Shown here: positions 1 through 8,364 of the stretch, one piece after another | Numbering within the stretch: the stretch's first letter is position 1 | Layout: every line of letters starts with the position of its first letter | Made by a program: the position numbers and the translations under genes | DNA from: Gammaproteobacteria bacterium | Lineage (GTDB): Bacteria; Pseudomonadota; Gammaproteobacteria; GCA-001735895 | DNA: 38,162 nucleotides | Assembly: GCA_024225395.1 (NCBI GenBank) | Contig: JAAEMR010000153.1 | Location: 1-38,162 of the forward strand | Direction of reading: 5' to 3' | Notes under the pieces: generated by a model | Databases searched by the model: none | What the model was told of the DNA's origin: nothing | The model's input: the letters and a program-made list of their open reading frames with translations, nothing else

Positions 1-1
1 C

Positions 2-760
2 AAGCAACGTAGTGGAGTCGGGCGTTACCTGGGTCTGACTGAACCTGGAATTATTGCGGCAGAGTCACCTAATCCCATTGTGAATAAACTGGTTATCATG
101 CCCGACATTGAAAAGCGCCTGGAAGCTTTTGTGCGCACGGGGCATGGCATTGTGGTGTTTCCCGGTGGTGCTGGAACGGCTGAGGAAATACTTTATTTAT
201 TAGGTGTTTTATTACACCCGGATAATAGTGATATGCCCTTTCCATTGATTTTTACTGGACCCAAATCAGCGGAAGAATATTTTGAACAGATAAACCAGTT
301 TGTTCTGGATACGCTCGGACAGGCTGCTCAGCAGCGATATAAAATAATTATTGATGATCCTGCAACAGTGGCTATTGAAATGAAAGCTAATATTAATAAA
401 GTCCGAAAGTTCAGGAAAGAAAAGAGTGATGCGTATTATTACAACTGGTCACTGACAGTCGATGAGCAGTTTCAACAGCCTTTTACACCGACGCATGAGA
501 ATATGCGAAATCTGAACTTAACCAAAGATCAGCCGGGGCATCAGCTTGCCGCTAATTTACGCCGGGCTTTTTCAGGAGTAGTTTCTGGAAATGTTAAAGA
601 TGAAGGTATCAAGATGATAAAGAAATACGGAATGTTTGAATTAAAAGGTGACAAAGCGATCATGCGGCCGATGGATGCCTTGTTATCTGCTTTTGTTAAA
701 CAACAACGAATGAAGCTTCCGGGAACAGAATATAAACCCTGTTATCGAATTATTAAGTAA
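2..760 (+). CDS. ppnN: Pyrimidine/purine nucleotide 5'-monophosphate nucleosidase, 3' part
   Basis: The reading frame is open to the left edge of the window, so this is the C-terminal ~252 residues of a protein of about 450 residues; the internal GTG at 80 is not the start. PpnN (YgdH) hydrolyses nucleoside monophosphates to base and ribose 5-phosphate, and in E. coli it is controlled by (p)ppGpp. Visible signatures are LGLTEPGIIAAE, then IMPDIEKRLEAFVR, then VVFPGGAGTAEEILYLLG, the PGGxGTxxE nucleotide-binding loop of the LOG/lysine-decarboxylase-like fold. The C-terminal extension (NLNLTKDQP, NLRRAFSGVVSGNVKD) is typical of PpnN and absent from short LOG proteins. It is followed by a hairpin shared with convergent fklB. 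The family call is very secure; only the 5' part is missing. Confidence 0.95.
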   Translation, partial: KQRSGVGRYLGLTEPGIIAAESPNPIVNKLVIMPDIEKRLEAFVRTGHGIVVFPGGAGTAEEILYLLGVLLHPDNSDMPFPLIFTGPKSAEEYFEQINQFVLDTLGQAAQQRYKIIIDDPATVAIEMKANINKVRKFRKEKSDAYYYNWSLTVDEQFQQPFTPTHENMRNLNLTKDQPGHQLAANLRRAFSGVVSGNVKDEGIKMIKKYGMFELKGDKAIMRPMDALLSAFVKQQRMKLPGTEYKPCYRIIK

Positions 761-792
761 GATAAAGCTTAATATAAAATTTTAAGTTATGA

Positions 793-819
793 GGCCAGAG
801 AAATTACTATTCTTTGGCC
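793..819. terminator. Hairpin between convergent ppnN and fklB
   Basis: GGCCAGAGAA (793-802) pairs with TTCTTTGGCC (810-819) around a 7-nt loop, giving a 10-bp stem with one G-U pair. It lies midway between two convergent stop codons, as expected for a bidirectional terminator. The U tract is poor on the + side; the minus-strand tail is AT-rich only. It is inferred from structure and position. Confidence 0.5.
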
Positions 820-846
820 CGCATAATATTTAGCGCTAATCGAATC

Positions 847-1464
847 TTATTTGATCTCTAATAATTCAAGTTCAAAAATAAGTGTTTGATAAGGTCCAAT
901 TGCACCGCCAGCACCCTGCTCACCATAGGCTAGCTGATAAGGGATGAACAATTTCCATTTTGATCCAACTGTCATTAACTGAAGCGCTTCTGTCCAGCCG
1001 GAAATAACACCATTGACTGGAAATTCGGTAGGCTGGTTGCGACTATAAGAGCTATCAAACTCAGTGCCATCGATTAAGGTACCTCGATAATGCGTACTGA
1101 CCGTGCTGCTGGCGGCTGGTTTTTCACCATCACCTTCGGATATTACTTCGTACTGTAGTCCGGATTCTGTGACTGTTACTTCTGAACGAGTTGCATTTTG
1201 CTCAAGAAATGCATTACCTTCGGCAGCAAACTGTTCTGCATTGCTAGCTTCCTGATCTTTCAATTGCTGCTGAATAACCTGGAAAGCTTCATTAATCTGA
1301 TCTGGATTCACCTGGGGTGCTTTACCGGCAATCGCATCCTGAAAACCGCTTAAGGCGATTGAAACTGAAACACCGGGAAAAGTGTTAGACAATTGTTGCC
1401 CCATTTGATGTCCAATACCGTAAGAAGCTATTTCTTCTGTGGTTGTTAACTCGTTATCTGCCAT
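847..1464 (-). CDS. fklB: FKBP-type peptidyl-prolyl isomerase, FklB/FKBP22 type
   Basis: This is a 205-residue cis-trans prolyl isomerase, the same length as E. coli FklB (206). Residues 1-90 form the helical FKBP_N dimerisation region (ASYGIGHQMGQQL). Residues 100-205 are the FKBP barrel, with YRGTLIDGTEFDSSYSRNQP, FPVNGVISGWTEALQLM and the terminal TLIFELELLEI strand. No signal peptide is seen, so it should be cytoplasmic, unlike the exported FKBP at 4546-5025. The ATG start at 1464 has AGGAT about 6 nt upstream. A second FKBP within 3 kb shares the barrel motifs but is an ordinary paralogue. It probably acts as a folding helper. Confidence 0.93.
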   Translation of the reverse strand: MADNELTTTEEIASYGIGHQMGQQLSNTFPGVSVSIALSGFQDAIAGKAPQVNPDQINEAFQVIQQQLKDQEASNAEQFAAEGNAFLEQNATRSEVTVTESGLQYEVISEGDGEKPAASSTVSTHYRGTLIDGTEFDSSYSRNQPTEFPVNGVISGWTEALQLMTVGSKWKLFIPYQLAYGEQGAGGAIGPYQTLIFELELLEIK

Positions 1465-1542
1465 TTTGTATCCTGAATGTTCGTTTTTTTAAAAAGATTG
1501 TAGATTCTAAACCGGAACTGTTTAAATTTATATGGGTTTAAA

Positions 1543-2913
1543 TTATTTTTTATCGTGAAGAATATCATCAGCTTCACTCGTTTCTGACACCTGCTCGATA
1601 ATGCCGGCTTGTTGCTGTTCTTGCAGAAGTTGTTTTTCTCTGGCTCGTTGAGCATTTTCCCGCTGTAGTTTTACCTTGAGCATAGCGGTAAAGGCTGACT
1701 TGTCACCGACCAGGCCACGAGTAGCTATTTCGGCCGTTACCACCACGATCATGCCCGGTAGAATAATATTAAGATTACCGGTGAGTTCCATCAGCGCGAC
1801 CAGAGCAGCCAGGGGTGCACGTAATATGGCCCCCATCATGGCGACCATGCCGATCATCGCATAAAATCCTGCGGATCCCTGGTAAAGGGAATTGTAACTG
1901 ACCAGAAGTTCTGTCAAACCTCCGACTGCTCCGCCCAGAATAAGAGACGGGCCTATCAGGCCGCCTGGAATGCGTACACCTACCGATATTGCGGTGGCAA
2001 TAAGCTTGGCAATGAGCAGTAGCAATAAAGCCTGCATACCCATGTTGCTGAGAAAAATTCGATTAATGGCATCATAACTCACGCCCATAATGGCAGGGGA
2101 CCATTGAGCCAGCAGACCGGTTACTACACCGGCAAATAGAAAAGCATATAGCGGGCGCCATGACAGGGTGTACTTTGCCGTTACAGTGCATGCCTGAATA
2201 AATGCCGCTGCCAGTAAACCGATGAGTAGCCCCATCAACATGATGACTGGCAGTTCAGCAAGTGAGCCGATAGACAGTGAGGGAACTAAAAATGCAGGAT
2301 GGTCACCATACACCAGTCTGCTGATGACGGTACCGATGACGGCCGCAGTGATGACCGGTATGATGTTATTGATCGCGTAACGAACGCGAAACACTTCAAT
2401 CACAAAAATAACGGCCGCCAGAGGTGTATTATAAGCTGCGGCAATAGCAGCTGCACCACCAGCCGCTGCGAGCAGGTAATCCTCGTCTTCTGACAGATTC
2501 ATTCTGCGACCGAGTAATGCAGCATTTGCAGCGCCAAGATGTACGCCGGGACCTTCCCTGTCTACAGAATGCCCCGATACGATAGCAATTAAACCACCAA
2601 AAAACTGCACTACAGCATTAGAAAAGGGCAACTGCTGTTTACGAAAGCGCAGGTAATCAAGCAGATGAACTATACCCACAGATCGTCTCTCCACGGGTAG
2701 TTTTTCGAAAACTAAACCCAGGATAATGGCGCCAGCAACTGGAAACAGAAACCGCATCCAGCCGGGCAGGGCTTCATAGTTACCGATTTGACTCTCGGGC
2801 AATAATATTTGCTGGCCTATCTCTATGGAAAGTCGAAACAGAGTGACCAGTACGCCAGCCATTAATCCTACGACAGCGCCGAGAAGTGCAATACGGAGAA
2901 GTAATCTGTCCAA
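1543..2913 (-). CDS. CLC-family chloride channel/antiporter-like protein
   Basis: This is a 456-residue integral membrane protein with about ten or more hydrophobic helices and a 45-residue charged, cytoplasmic C-terminal tail. It has no CBS domains. CLC landmarks are DREGPGVHLGAANAALLGRR (keeping the gating glutamate of the GREGP motif), AAAGGAAAIAAAYNTPLAAVIF, and RIPGGLIGPSLILGGAVGG in place of GIFAPSL. The first anion-filter motif, usually GSGIP, is replaced by RSVGIVHLLDY, so anion preference cannot be assumed to match ClcA. No ATG lies near the beginning. TTG at 2913 is the nearest plausible start; the frame is open about 20 codons further upstream, so a longer form from another rare start codon is possible. 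It appears monocistronic. Confidence 0.85.
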   Translation of the reverse strand: MDRLLLRIALLGAVVGLMAGVLVTLFRLSIEIGQQILLPESQIGNYEALPGWMRFLFPVAGAIILGLVFEKLPVERRSVGIVHLLDYLRFRKQQLPFSNAVVQFFGGLIAIVSGHSVDREGPGVHLGAANAALLGRRMNLSEDEDYLLAAAGGAAAIAAAYNTPLAAVIFVIEVFRVRYAINNIIPVITAAVIGTVISRLVYGDHPAFLVPSLSIGSLAELPVIMLMGLLIGLLAAAFIQACTVTAKYTLSWRPLYAFLFAGVVTGLLAQWSPAIMGVSYDAINRIFLSNMGMQALLLLLIAKLIATAISVGVRIPGGLIGPSLILGGAVGGLTELLVSYNSLYQGSAGFYAMIGMVAMMGAILRAPLAALVALMELTGNLNIILPGMIVVVTAEIATRGLVGDKSAFTAMLKVKLQRENAQRAREKQLLQEQQQAGIIEQVSETSEADDILHDKK

Positions 2914-3166
2914 CAGGCTGGATTCTCGAGGAGTTAAGTTAAGGGAGAAGGATGGTATCAGATTATCGTGGATTCATCATAAGTCATTACTGAAAGGACA
3001 TTTTAATCTTGTGATGTAAATTTCAGCCAGGATCCTGAAACCAATTAAGAATTCAATTAGAGACCATGAAATATCCATTAGCAACTATACTCGGGTTATC
3101 AGATAGTCGTTCAAGCAATGATGTTAATGAGGCTATCGAGTGACAGGTAAAATTAAAGGTAATGTT

Positions 3167-3895
3167 ATGAATGCTAAATTTGTTATTTTGATTGTTGATA
3201 GTAAAAATATATTTGATTTAATGCGACCCGTATTAAAAAAACAGCTGCGTTCGGCGCAGTTCATTCATTGCACTAGCCACCAGCAGGCGATGGATTTTGT
3301 GCATTCAGATCAACGAGCTCATCTTATCTTTGCCGACTGGTCTTTGACCGGTTTTACTTTTGTTGATGAAGTTAGAAGCGATGAAGAAAATCATAATACG
3401 CCTGTCATTATTATGTCTGAGGATGTGACTAAAAAACAAATAGTGCTCAATGAGATTGAAAATAAATCGACTTATTTCCTGTCGAAGCCCTTTTTAGATA
3501 AAGGTTTGATTAAAAAGCTCAATAAAGTCCTGGCGCAGCGTGAAAGACGCCGGTCAACTCGAATACATCCTGGAAAAAGTTATGCCGTTGAGTTTAATAT
3601 TAAAGATAAGGGAAGTTTCCAGTCACAGTTAGTTGATATTTCGATCACTGCCTGCCTGTTAAGATTACCGATTGAAAACACCAGGGAAATTGGTATTTAT
3701 GAACAATGTCTTTTAGACATCAATATCGATGAATTTACTATTAAAGTAATGGCTGAGCTCGTTCGAATTGGGCATGATGAATTAAGGCCGGGAAATAAAA
3801 AATCGGTACTGGTGGTGATGAATTTTATCGATACACAACTGGAGCATGTTACAAAATTACAGCTTATGATTGATGAACTGGGTCTACGTTGGTAA
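3167..3895 (+). CDS. Receiver-PilZ protein (REC + PilZ)
   Basis: The protein has 242 residues if it starts at ATG 3167, which has AAAGGT 8 nt upstream. A GTG at 3140 with GAGG upstream would add nine residues. Residues 4-120 form a receiver fold: LIVDSK near the acidic pocket, D57 in FADWSLTG as the probable phosphoacceptor, a Ser in MSED, and Lys in LSKPF. The pocket has only one of the usual two acidic residues. Residues 125-240 resemble PilZ: the RRRSTRIHP arginines fit the RxxxR c-di-GMP motif, and DISITACLL fits D/NxSxxG with the glycine replaced. I infer a regulator that joins phosphorylation and c-di-GMP sensing. There is no DNA-binding or enzymatic domain and no adjacent kinase. Confidence 0.75.
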   Translation: MNAKFVILIVDSKNIFDLMRPVLKKQLRSAQFIHCTSHQQAMDFVHSDQRAHLIFADWSLTGFTFVDEVRSDEENHNTPVIIMSEDVTKKQIVLNEIENKSTYFLSKPFLDKGLIKKLNKVLAQRERRRSTRIHPGKSYAVEFNIKDKGSFQSQLVDISITACLLRLPIENTREIGIYEQCLLDINIDEFTIKVMAELVRIGHDELRPGNKKSVLVVMNFIDTQLEHVTKLQLMIDELGLRW

Positions 3896-3936
3896 ACCAC
3901 TTTATCTGAAAGAAGAATGTCTCTGCTGGAATAAAC

Positions 3937-3965
3937 CCGGACAGGTTTGTTGATTTCCCGTCCGG
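3937..3965. terminator. Hairpin between convergent genes
   Basis: CCGGAC (3937-3942) and GTCCGG (3960-3965) form a GC-rich inverted repeat with a 17-nt loop between the convergent ends at 3895 and 3974. No U tract follows on either strand. It is a candidate from position and symmetry only. Confidence 0.3.
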
Positions 3966-3973
3966 ATCTGCAG

Positions 3974-4321
3974 TTAAGATTTAACTCCGATGACTGACAT
4001 AAAGGCTTCCGATAATTCATCTCTTCCGACTTTGTCAATAATTTCCTGGGCAACCATCATAATCGTCGATAGCGGTCCGGAAAATAACACCATTCCCAGC
4101 TGTAAATTTACGCGTTTATCGGCAATGGGATTTAATTTATTGGGGTGTTCAGGGGAGACAAATATCATTTGAATTTCACCTAAGTTGTCAGGCATCTTTT
4201 CGCAGCCACCTCCCGGTGATGCATACTCAAATAATTCTTCTACAGTGCGTAAGGTAACGCTGTCTTCCTTAAACGTTTCATCCCCCTTTTTGACGTTAAA
4301 CTCAATAGTAATCGGCATCAT
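3974..4321 (-). CDS. Unknown 115-residue cytoplasmic protein
   Basis: I do not recognise the family. It is a small soluble protein without a signal peptide or membrane segment. It begins MMPITIEFNVKKGDE, a beta-strand-like opening, followed by a glycine- and cysteine-containing stretch (SPGGGCEKMPDN) around residues 35-46, and ends in an amphipathic helix (VAQEIIDKVGRDELSEAF). The start is well supported: AAAGGAG lies 7 nt upstream of the first ATG at 4321; a second ATG follows immediately. It converges with the REC-PilZ gene and lies upstream of nothing co-directional within 200 bp, so the neighbourhood gives no firm functional clue. The reading frame and ribosome binding site make a real gene likely. 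Confidence 0.65.
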   Translation of the reverse strand: MMPITIEFNVKKGDETFKEDSVTLRTVEELFEYASPGGGCEKMPDNLGEIQMIFVSPEHPNKLNPIADKRVNLQLGMVLFSGPLSTIMMVAQEIIDKVGRDELSEAFMSVIGVKS

Positions 4322-4545
4322 GGTAATTCTCCTTTACTGAATTCATTTCAGTTTACCGTCTAACATGGCTGTAAACCATGTCCTGGATCAAAAGGTCATG
4401 TTGCTATTGAATTCCCCGGGAAGAGAACCAGCCCATAAGGGCTGACTCAGCTATTAGCTTACGCAGCAGGAAGTGGAGCGGCGCATCCCCGAAAATTAGT
4501 AACCCTGTTAAGAGTTTTTACTATCCGGAACAGGAATTTGGCTTA

Positions 4546-5025
4546 TTACTGATTTATCCCGAGTAATTCCACATCAAATATCAATGTCATATCCGGTCCT
4601 ATTATCGATCCGGCACCACGCTTTCCGTATGCCAGGTTACCCGGGATGAATAATCGGGTCTTTTCTCCAACGACCATTAACTGCAAGCCCTCGGTCCAGC
4701 CTTTAATAACCCTGTTTAACCCAAATGAAATAGATTGCCCTCTATCGACTGAACTATCGAATACCTTGCCGTCGATTAAAGTGCCATGATAGTGGACTTT
4801 AACACGGTCAGTAGGTCCGGGATGAGTGGTTCCTGTTCCCTTTTTTAACACTAGATATTGCAGCCCGGAAGAGGTTGTTTGAACACCTTCAATCTGCCCA
4901 TTTCGGGCTAAAAATTCGAGTCCCTTATTGTAGTTATCCTGGGCAGTATTTTGTGCAAATGACATACTGCTCACCAGTAAGACCAGTGTTGCAATGAAAG
5001 AGGGTAGAGATATGATTTTTGACAT
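4546..5025 (-). CDS. Exported FKBP-type peptidyl-prolyl isomerase
   Basis: This is a 159-residue FKBP with a Sec signal peptide: positive start MSKII, hydrophobic core FIATLVLLVSSM, and probable cleavage after SFA. It should be periplasmic. After a short linker (QDNYNKGLEFLARNG), residues 50-157 form the isomerase barrel with LQYLVLKKGTG, YHGTLIDGKVFDSSVDRGQ, FGLNRVIKGWTEGLQLM and LTLIFDVELLGI-like ending TLIFDVELLGINQ. The long FkpA/Mip dimerisation helix is truncated, so it is a minimal Mip-like enzyme. The ATG at 5025 has CAGGAAAATAA upstream. It is divergent from the FecR-domain gene at 5238 across a 212-bp AT-rich spacer. It probably assists folding of exported proteins. Confidence 0.88.
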   Translation of the reverse strand: MSKIISLPSFIATLVLLVSSMSFAQNTAQDNYNKGLEFLARNGQIEGVQTTSSGLQYLVLKKGTGTTHPGPTDRVKVHYHGTLIDGKVFDSSVDRGQSISFGLNRVIKGWTEGLQLMVVGEKTRLFIPGNLAYGKRGAGSIIGPDMTLIFDVELLGINQ

Positions 5026-5175
5026 TTATTTTCCTGTTTGAAAGAGTAGTTAGGTTATTATCAAGTTTATTATATGAACGTGAAATGAATATTGAAGCGA
5101 GTTTATCCCATTTTAGTTGTATTTTTTAACATTATGTTCTGTTTAGCGTTTACTATTTTCTAATATGGTGTAGGT

Positions 5176-5181
5176 TATAAT
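5176..5181 (+). promoter_or_regulatory. Candidate -10 box for the FecR-domain gene
   Basis: TATAAT lies 57 bp before the ATG at 5238 in AT-rich DNA. No convincing -35 hexamer lies 16-18 bp upstream, so either the promoter is weak or it depends on another factor. Confidence 0.3.
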
Positions 5182-5237
5182 TCAGTTTCTTGATTTTCTT
5201 CGACATGATTCAAATATTTTAACAATAGTAAAAACTT

Positions 5238-5942
5238 ATGTCTGATAAATTAGCCGATAAACGTAGAAGGTACCTGGTACAGGCATTGGGAATGGGGTTG
5301 TTCGCAACCGGGCCGATAGCCAGTCTTAATCAACCAGCCCTGGCGTTGGGCAGCATGTCACCAAAGCTTCCTCCCGGACGCTCAATTTATAAGCTGAAAG
5401 GGACTGTGACAGTTGATGGAAAACCTGCCGATATCAATACCTTCATAGGAGCTAACTCTCTGATTAAAACAGGGCCATCCAGCCGGGTTATTTTTGCTGT
5501 AGGTACCGATGCTTTTATTTTACGCAGTAAAGGTGAGCTACAGTTAGGAGGCGACAATATGCTGATTGAGGGTATGAGAATGTTCACGGGAAAGCTGCTG
5601 TCTGTATTTGGAAAACGGGTTCGACCTCATAAGATTACAACCATGACTGCTACTATCGGTATCCGCGGAACCGGGATTTATATTGAATCGGATGAACAAA
5701 AATCTTATGTGTGTACCTGTTATGGGCACACAGAAATAAGTTCTAACGAAAATCCACAGGAACGTGTAGATGTTAAAACCACGCACCATGAAAGTCCTCT
5801 TTATATTTTACCCGGCAAAGCTGGAAAAGTTATTGTACCAGCAGGGTTAGTTAATCATACGGATGCTGAACTTGAGTTGATTGAGCAATTAGTTGGCAGG
5901 CATACACCATTTGATCCGCTTGCAAGTGGAGAAGACTATTAA
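5238..5942 (+). CDS. FecR-domain protein with twin-arginine signal
   Basis: The protein has 234 residues. The N terminus KRRRYLVQALGMGLFATGP fits a Tat signal (RR followed by a hydrophobic segment), with probable cleavage after ALA near residue 36. Residues 45-160 resemble the FecR domain: a beta-rich stretch including LKGTVTVDGKPA, IKTGPSSRVIFAVG, AFILRSKGELQL and TATIGIRGTGIYIE. In canonical systems FecR is an inner-membrane anti-sigma partner, but no FecI-like sigma factor or TonB receptor is nearby. This protein looks like the stand-alone exported FecR type whose role is poorly defined. A CTCYG motif near residue 156 could bind a cofactor or form a disulphide. The start ATG 5238 has only a weak upstream ribosome binding site. 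Confidence 0.75.
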   Translation: MSDKLADKRRRYLVQALGMGLFATGPIASLNQPALALGSMSPKLPPGRSIYKLKGTVTVDGKPADINTFIGANSLIKTGPSSRVIFAVGTDAFILRSKGELQLGGDNMLIEGMRMFTGKLLSVFGKRVRPHKITTMTATIGIRGTGIYIESDEQKSYVCTCYGHTEISSNENPQERVDVKTTHHESPLYILPGKAGKVIVPAGLVNHTDAELELIEQLVGRHTPFDPLASGEDY

Positions 5943-5968
5943 GGAGCCTTTGACCAGGTCATGATTTT

Positions 5969-7744
5969 TTACAGTGGCCAGAAAATTAAAATAAGAGGAA
6001 TGGATATGAAGATGATAAGAATTTCGAGCGGTAACCCCATTCTCCAGTAATCTCCAAAACGATACCCTCCCGGACCCATAATAATGGTATTGTTTTTATG
6101 CCCGATAGGTGACAAAAATGCACAGGAAGCGGCAACCGCGACACCCATTAGCATAGCATCCGGATTTACCTGTAGTCGTTCTGCGATATGGATGGCGACC
6201 GGTGCTGCTACAAGCACAGTAGCGACATTATTAAGGATATCTGACAGCGTCATGGTGACTACCATCAACAGTGCTAAAATTGCAACTGCAGGCCAGCCGG
6301 GCGTGATATTAATAATAGCTTCTGCGATCAATGCCGTTCCACCTGATTTATCCAGTGCAGCGCCTAATGGGATTAATGATGCTAGAAGAATCAGTACTGA
6401 ACCCTGAATTGATTCGTAAGCCTGAGTTAAAGAAATAACTTTTAACAAAATAAATAGCACGACACAGGCCGCCAAAGCTATTGGTAAATAGATAACCCCG
6501 AAACTGGCTAACAATATTGCGGCAGCAAAAAGAGAAATTGATAACCAGGCTTTATCGTATTGAGTGACCTGTAAACCACGAGGGGCTAGTGGTAAAACAC
6601 CCAGCCAGCTTATCACTTCATCAATTTGCTCCTCTTCGCCCATCAACAATAAAACATCACCCGGTTGAATGACCAGTTTTCGAACGCGGTCTCGAAAGGG
6701 TTTTCCTTCGCGTGAGACACCTAACAGCATAATGCCGTGACGATATAATAATCGAAGATCGAGTGCGCAACGGCCGGTTATACGGGATTCAACAGGTACG
6801 GTGGTTTCGACCATAGACAATGTGCCAGCCAGGGTGCCAGTGTGTTTTTCTGAGCGTGAATAAGATAACTTTACTGAAGAGGCAAAACTCTCTATTGCTT
6901 TCGGACCTGCTTCAAGTACCAGTAAATCTCCATTTTTAATCCGCTCTCTCAAGGCTCTTCCGGCTAATCTCTTGCCATTTCGTACCAGACCCAGAATCAG
7001 AACATCATTTTCCTCAGCAAGATCGGTGAGTTCTCTGATGGTTTTATCGATAGCAGTTGAATTTTCCTCAACGCCTACCTCTACAACATATCCTTCAAGG
7101 TTGCTTAATTCGTTTGCAGCATTTTGATTAGATCGCTCTGAGGGTACTAGCCGCCAGCCAATAACTGCTACAAATACTAAACCTGCGAAAGCTGCTCCCA
7201 GTCCCACGGGTGCAAAATCAAACATGTTATAAGGTTCACCTAAAGCTGTTTCACGAAATTGAGAAATGACTATATTGGGAGGCGTGCCTATCAGGGTTAC
7301 CATACCACCTAAAATTGTAGCGAAAGATAAAGGCATCAGTGAAAGGGCGGGGGATCGTTTTGCTTTGCTGGCAGCTTGCATATCAACAGGCATTAATAGT
7401 GCCAGGGCTGCTACATTGTTCATGAATGCAGATAAAACAGCACCCAGAAATCCCATGGAGGCGATATGTAAAGAGAGTGGGCGTCTGGCATTGATGACTC
7501 GGCTGGTTAACATTTCAATAGCCCCTGACTGAGAGAGCGCGCGAGATACGATCAAAACCAGGGCAATGATGATAACTGCGGGATGTCCAAATCCAGAAAA
7601 TGCCTGATCTTTAGGAATTACCTGAAGAATTAAGCCGATAATTAAAGCGCTGAAAGCAACCAGGTCATAGCGCCATTTTCCCCATAACAGCATTCCCAGG
7701 ACACCAGCCATGAGTGAAAATAATATTATCTGTTCATTGGTCAT
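5969..7744 (-). CDS. SLC13-type anion permease with two RCK_C (TrkA-C) domains
   Basis: The protein has 591 residues. Two membrane halves with about five to six helices each flank a cytoplasmic insert. The first half has SGFGHPAVIIIALVLIVSRA, MNNVAALALLMPV and VTLIGTPPNIVIS, the repeated hairpin/substrate motif of the DASS/ArsB-like superfamily. Residues ~205-290 and ~310-385 are paired TrkA-C/RCK_C modules (e.g. VLILGLVRNGKRL, PGDVLLLMGEEEQIDEV). The second half repeats the motif as SDILNNVATVLVAAPVA and FLSPIGHKNNTIIMGPGG. Relatives move sulfate, thiosulfate, dicarboxylates or other anions; the substrate here is not evident. ATG 7744 is preceded by AAGGA at about 7 nt. It converges with the FecR-domain gene and appears monocistronic. 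Confidence 0.88.
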   Translation of the reverse strand: MTNEQIILFSLMAGVLGMLLWGKWRYDLVAFSALIIGLILQVIPKDQAFSGFGHPAVIIIALVLIVSRALSQSGAIEMLTSRVINARRPLSLHIASMGFLGAVLSAFMNNVAALALLMPVDMQAASKAKRSPALSLMPLSFATILGGMVTLIGTPPNIVISQFRETALGEPYNMFDFAPVGLGAAFAGLVFVAVIGWRLVPSERSNQNAANELSNLEGYVVEVGVEENSTAIDKTIRELTDLAEENDVLILGLVRNGKRLAGRALRERIKNGDLLVLEAGPKAIESFASSVKLSYSRSEKHTGTLAGTLSMVETTVPVESRITGRCALDLRLLYRHGIMLLGVSREGKPFRDRVRKLVIQPGDVLLLMGEEEQIDEVISWLGVLPLAPRGLQVTQYDKAWLSISLFAAAILLASFGVIYLPIALAACVVLFILLKVISLTQAYESIQGSVLILLASLIPLGAALDKSGGTALIAEAIINITPGWPAVAILALLMVVTMTLSDILNNVATVLVAAPVAIHIAERLQVNPDAMLMGVAVAASCAFLSPIGHKNNTIIMGPGGYRFGDYWRMGLPLEILIIFISIPLILIFWPL

Positions 7745-7986
7745 CGATAATCCTTGCCGTCAGGTTATGGATTTTTGCTGGAAAGAAGTTAAGGAGCCTC
7801 TAATCAATTAATGAGCTCATATTTTGAACCCGGAAAGCCCGGCTTCTGTGTTGCAAATCTCCGCAATAGACCACTATTACGTGCGATTTGACGTCTTAAA
7901 GCTGGCTTTTCTGTGCACAATCTTTTTTGTCCAGAATTAATCAGAAGCTTCTTAAAGTAATTGAGAGTCAGGCTAAAATCAAGGAG

Positions 7987-8307
7987 TCATTCCCGAGTTC
8001 CAAATTCTTCTTTCATATAACGTTTAATATAGCTTTGACCCTTAATAGTAATATTCAGCAACCACAGTAGAGCCAGTACAGAAAAAATAATAACAATAAC
8101 TTTAAATTTTGGCAGGAAAAGAAAAATAGAGACAGCAGTGATGATGAGTAGAGTCGTGAAAATCAGAGCTCGCTGGTGAATGTTTTTTAGCAGAGCTTCA
8201 ACTTCACCTTGAGTGCTGATAGAAGATTTTTTTAAGGATGCTCGAAGTGCAACATATTCATTTTGTTGTTTTTGTGAAAGCCTGTTAAATGGATCATTTA
8301 AGTTCAT
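7987..8307 (-). CDS. Unknown two-helix membrane protein
   Basis: A 106-residue protein without a recognised family. Residues 1-45 are polar and probably helical (LSQKQQNEYVALRASLKKS). Two hydrophobic segments follow (ALIFTTLLIITAVSIFLFL and VIVIIFSVLALLWLL), then a short basic tail (YIKRYMKEEFG). It lies 57 bp downstream of another small two-helix protein on the same strand and may be co-transcribed with it. The ATG at 8307 lacks a strong ribosome binding site. Similar size and topology suggest the two may interact, but that is inference only. Confidence 0.6.
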   Translation of the reverse strand: MNLNDPFNRLSQKQQNEYVALRASLKKSSISTQGEVEALLKNIHQRALIFTTLLIITAVSIFLFLPKFKVIVIIFSVLALLWLLNITIKGQSYIKRYMKEEFGTRE

Positions 8308-8364
8308 GATGAAGTTTTATTGTTAGCGGTAACTAACAGTTTACCTGTGTGCATCATGAGATGG

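Noticed and set aside
1446-1655. 69-codon minus-strand frame across the fklB/CLC gap
   Set aside because: It overlaps the ends of two well-supported genes, is Lys/Asn/Phe-rich from AT-rich DNA and has no ribosome binding site.
3697-4053. 118-codon minus-strand frame
   Set aside because: It overlaps both the REC-PilZ gene and the unknown 115-residue gene, each with a better start and protein-like sequence.
5943-5968. TGACCAGGTCA followed by TTTTTT as a terminator for the FecR-domain gene
   Set aside because: The stem allows only about four pairs with a three-base loop, too weak to call.
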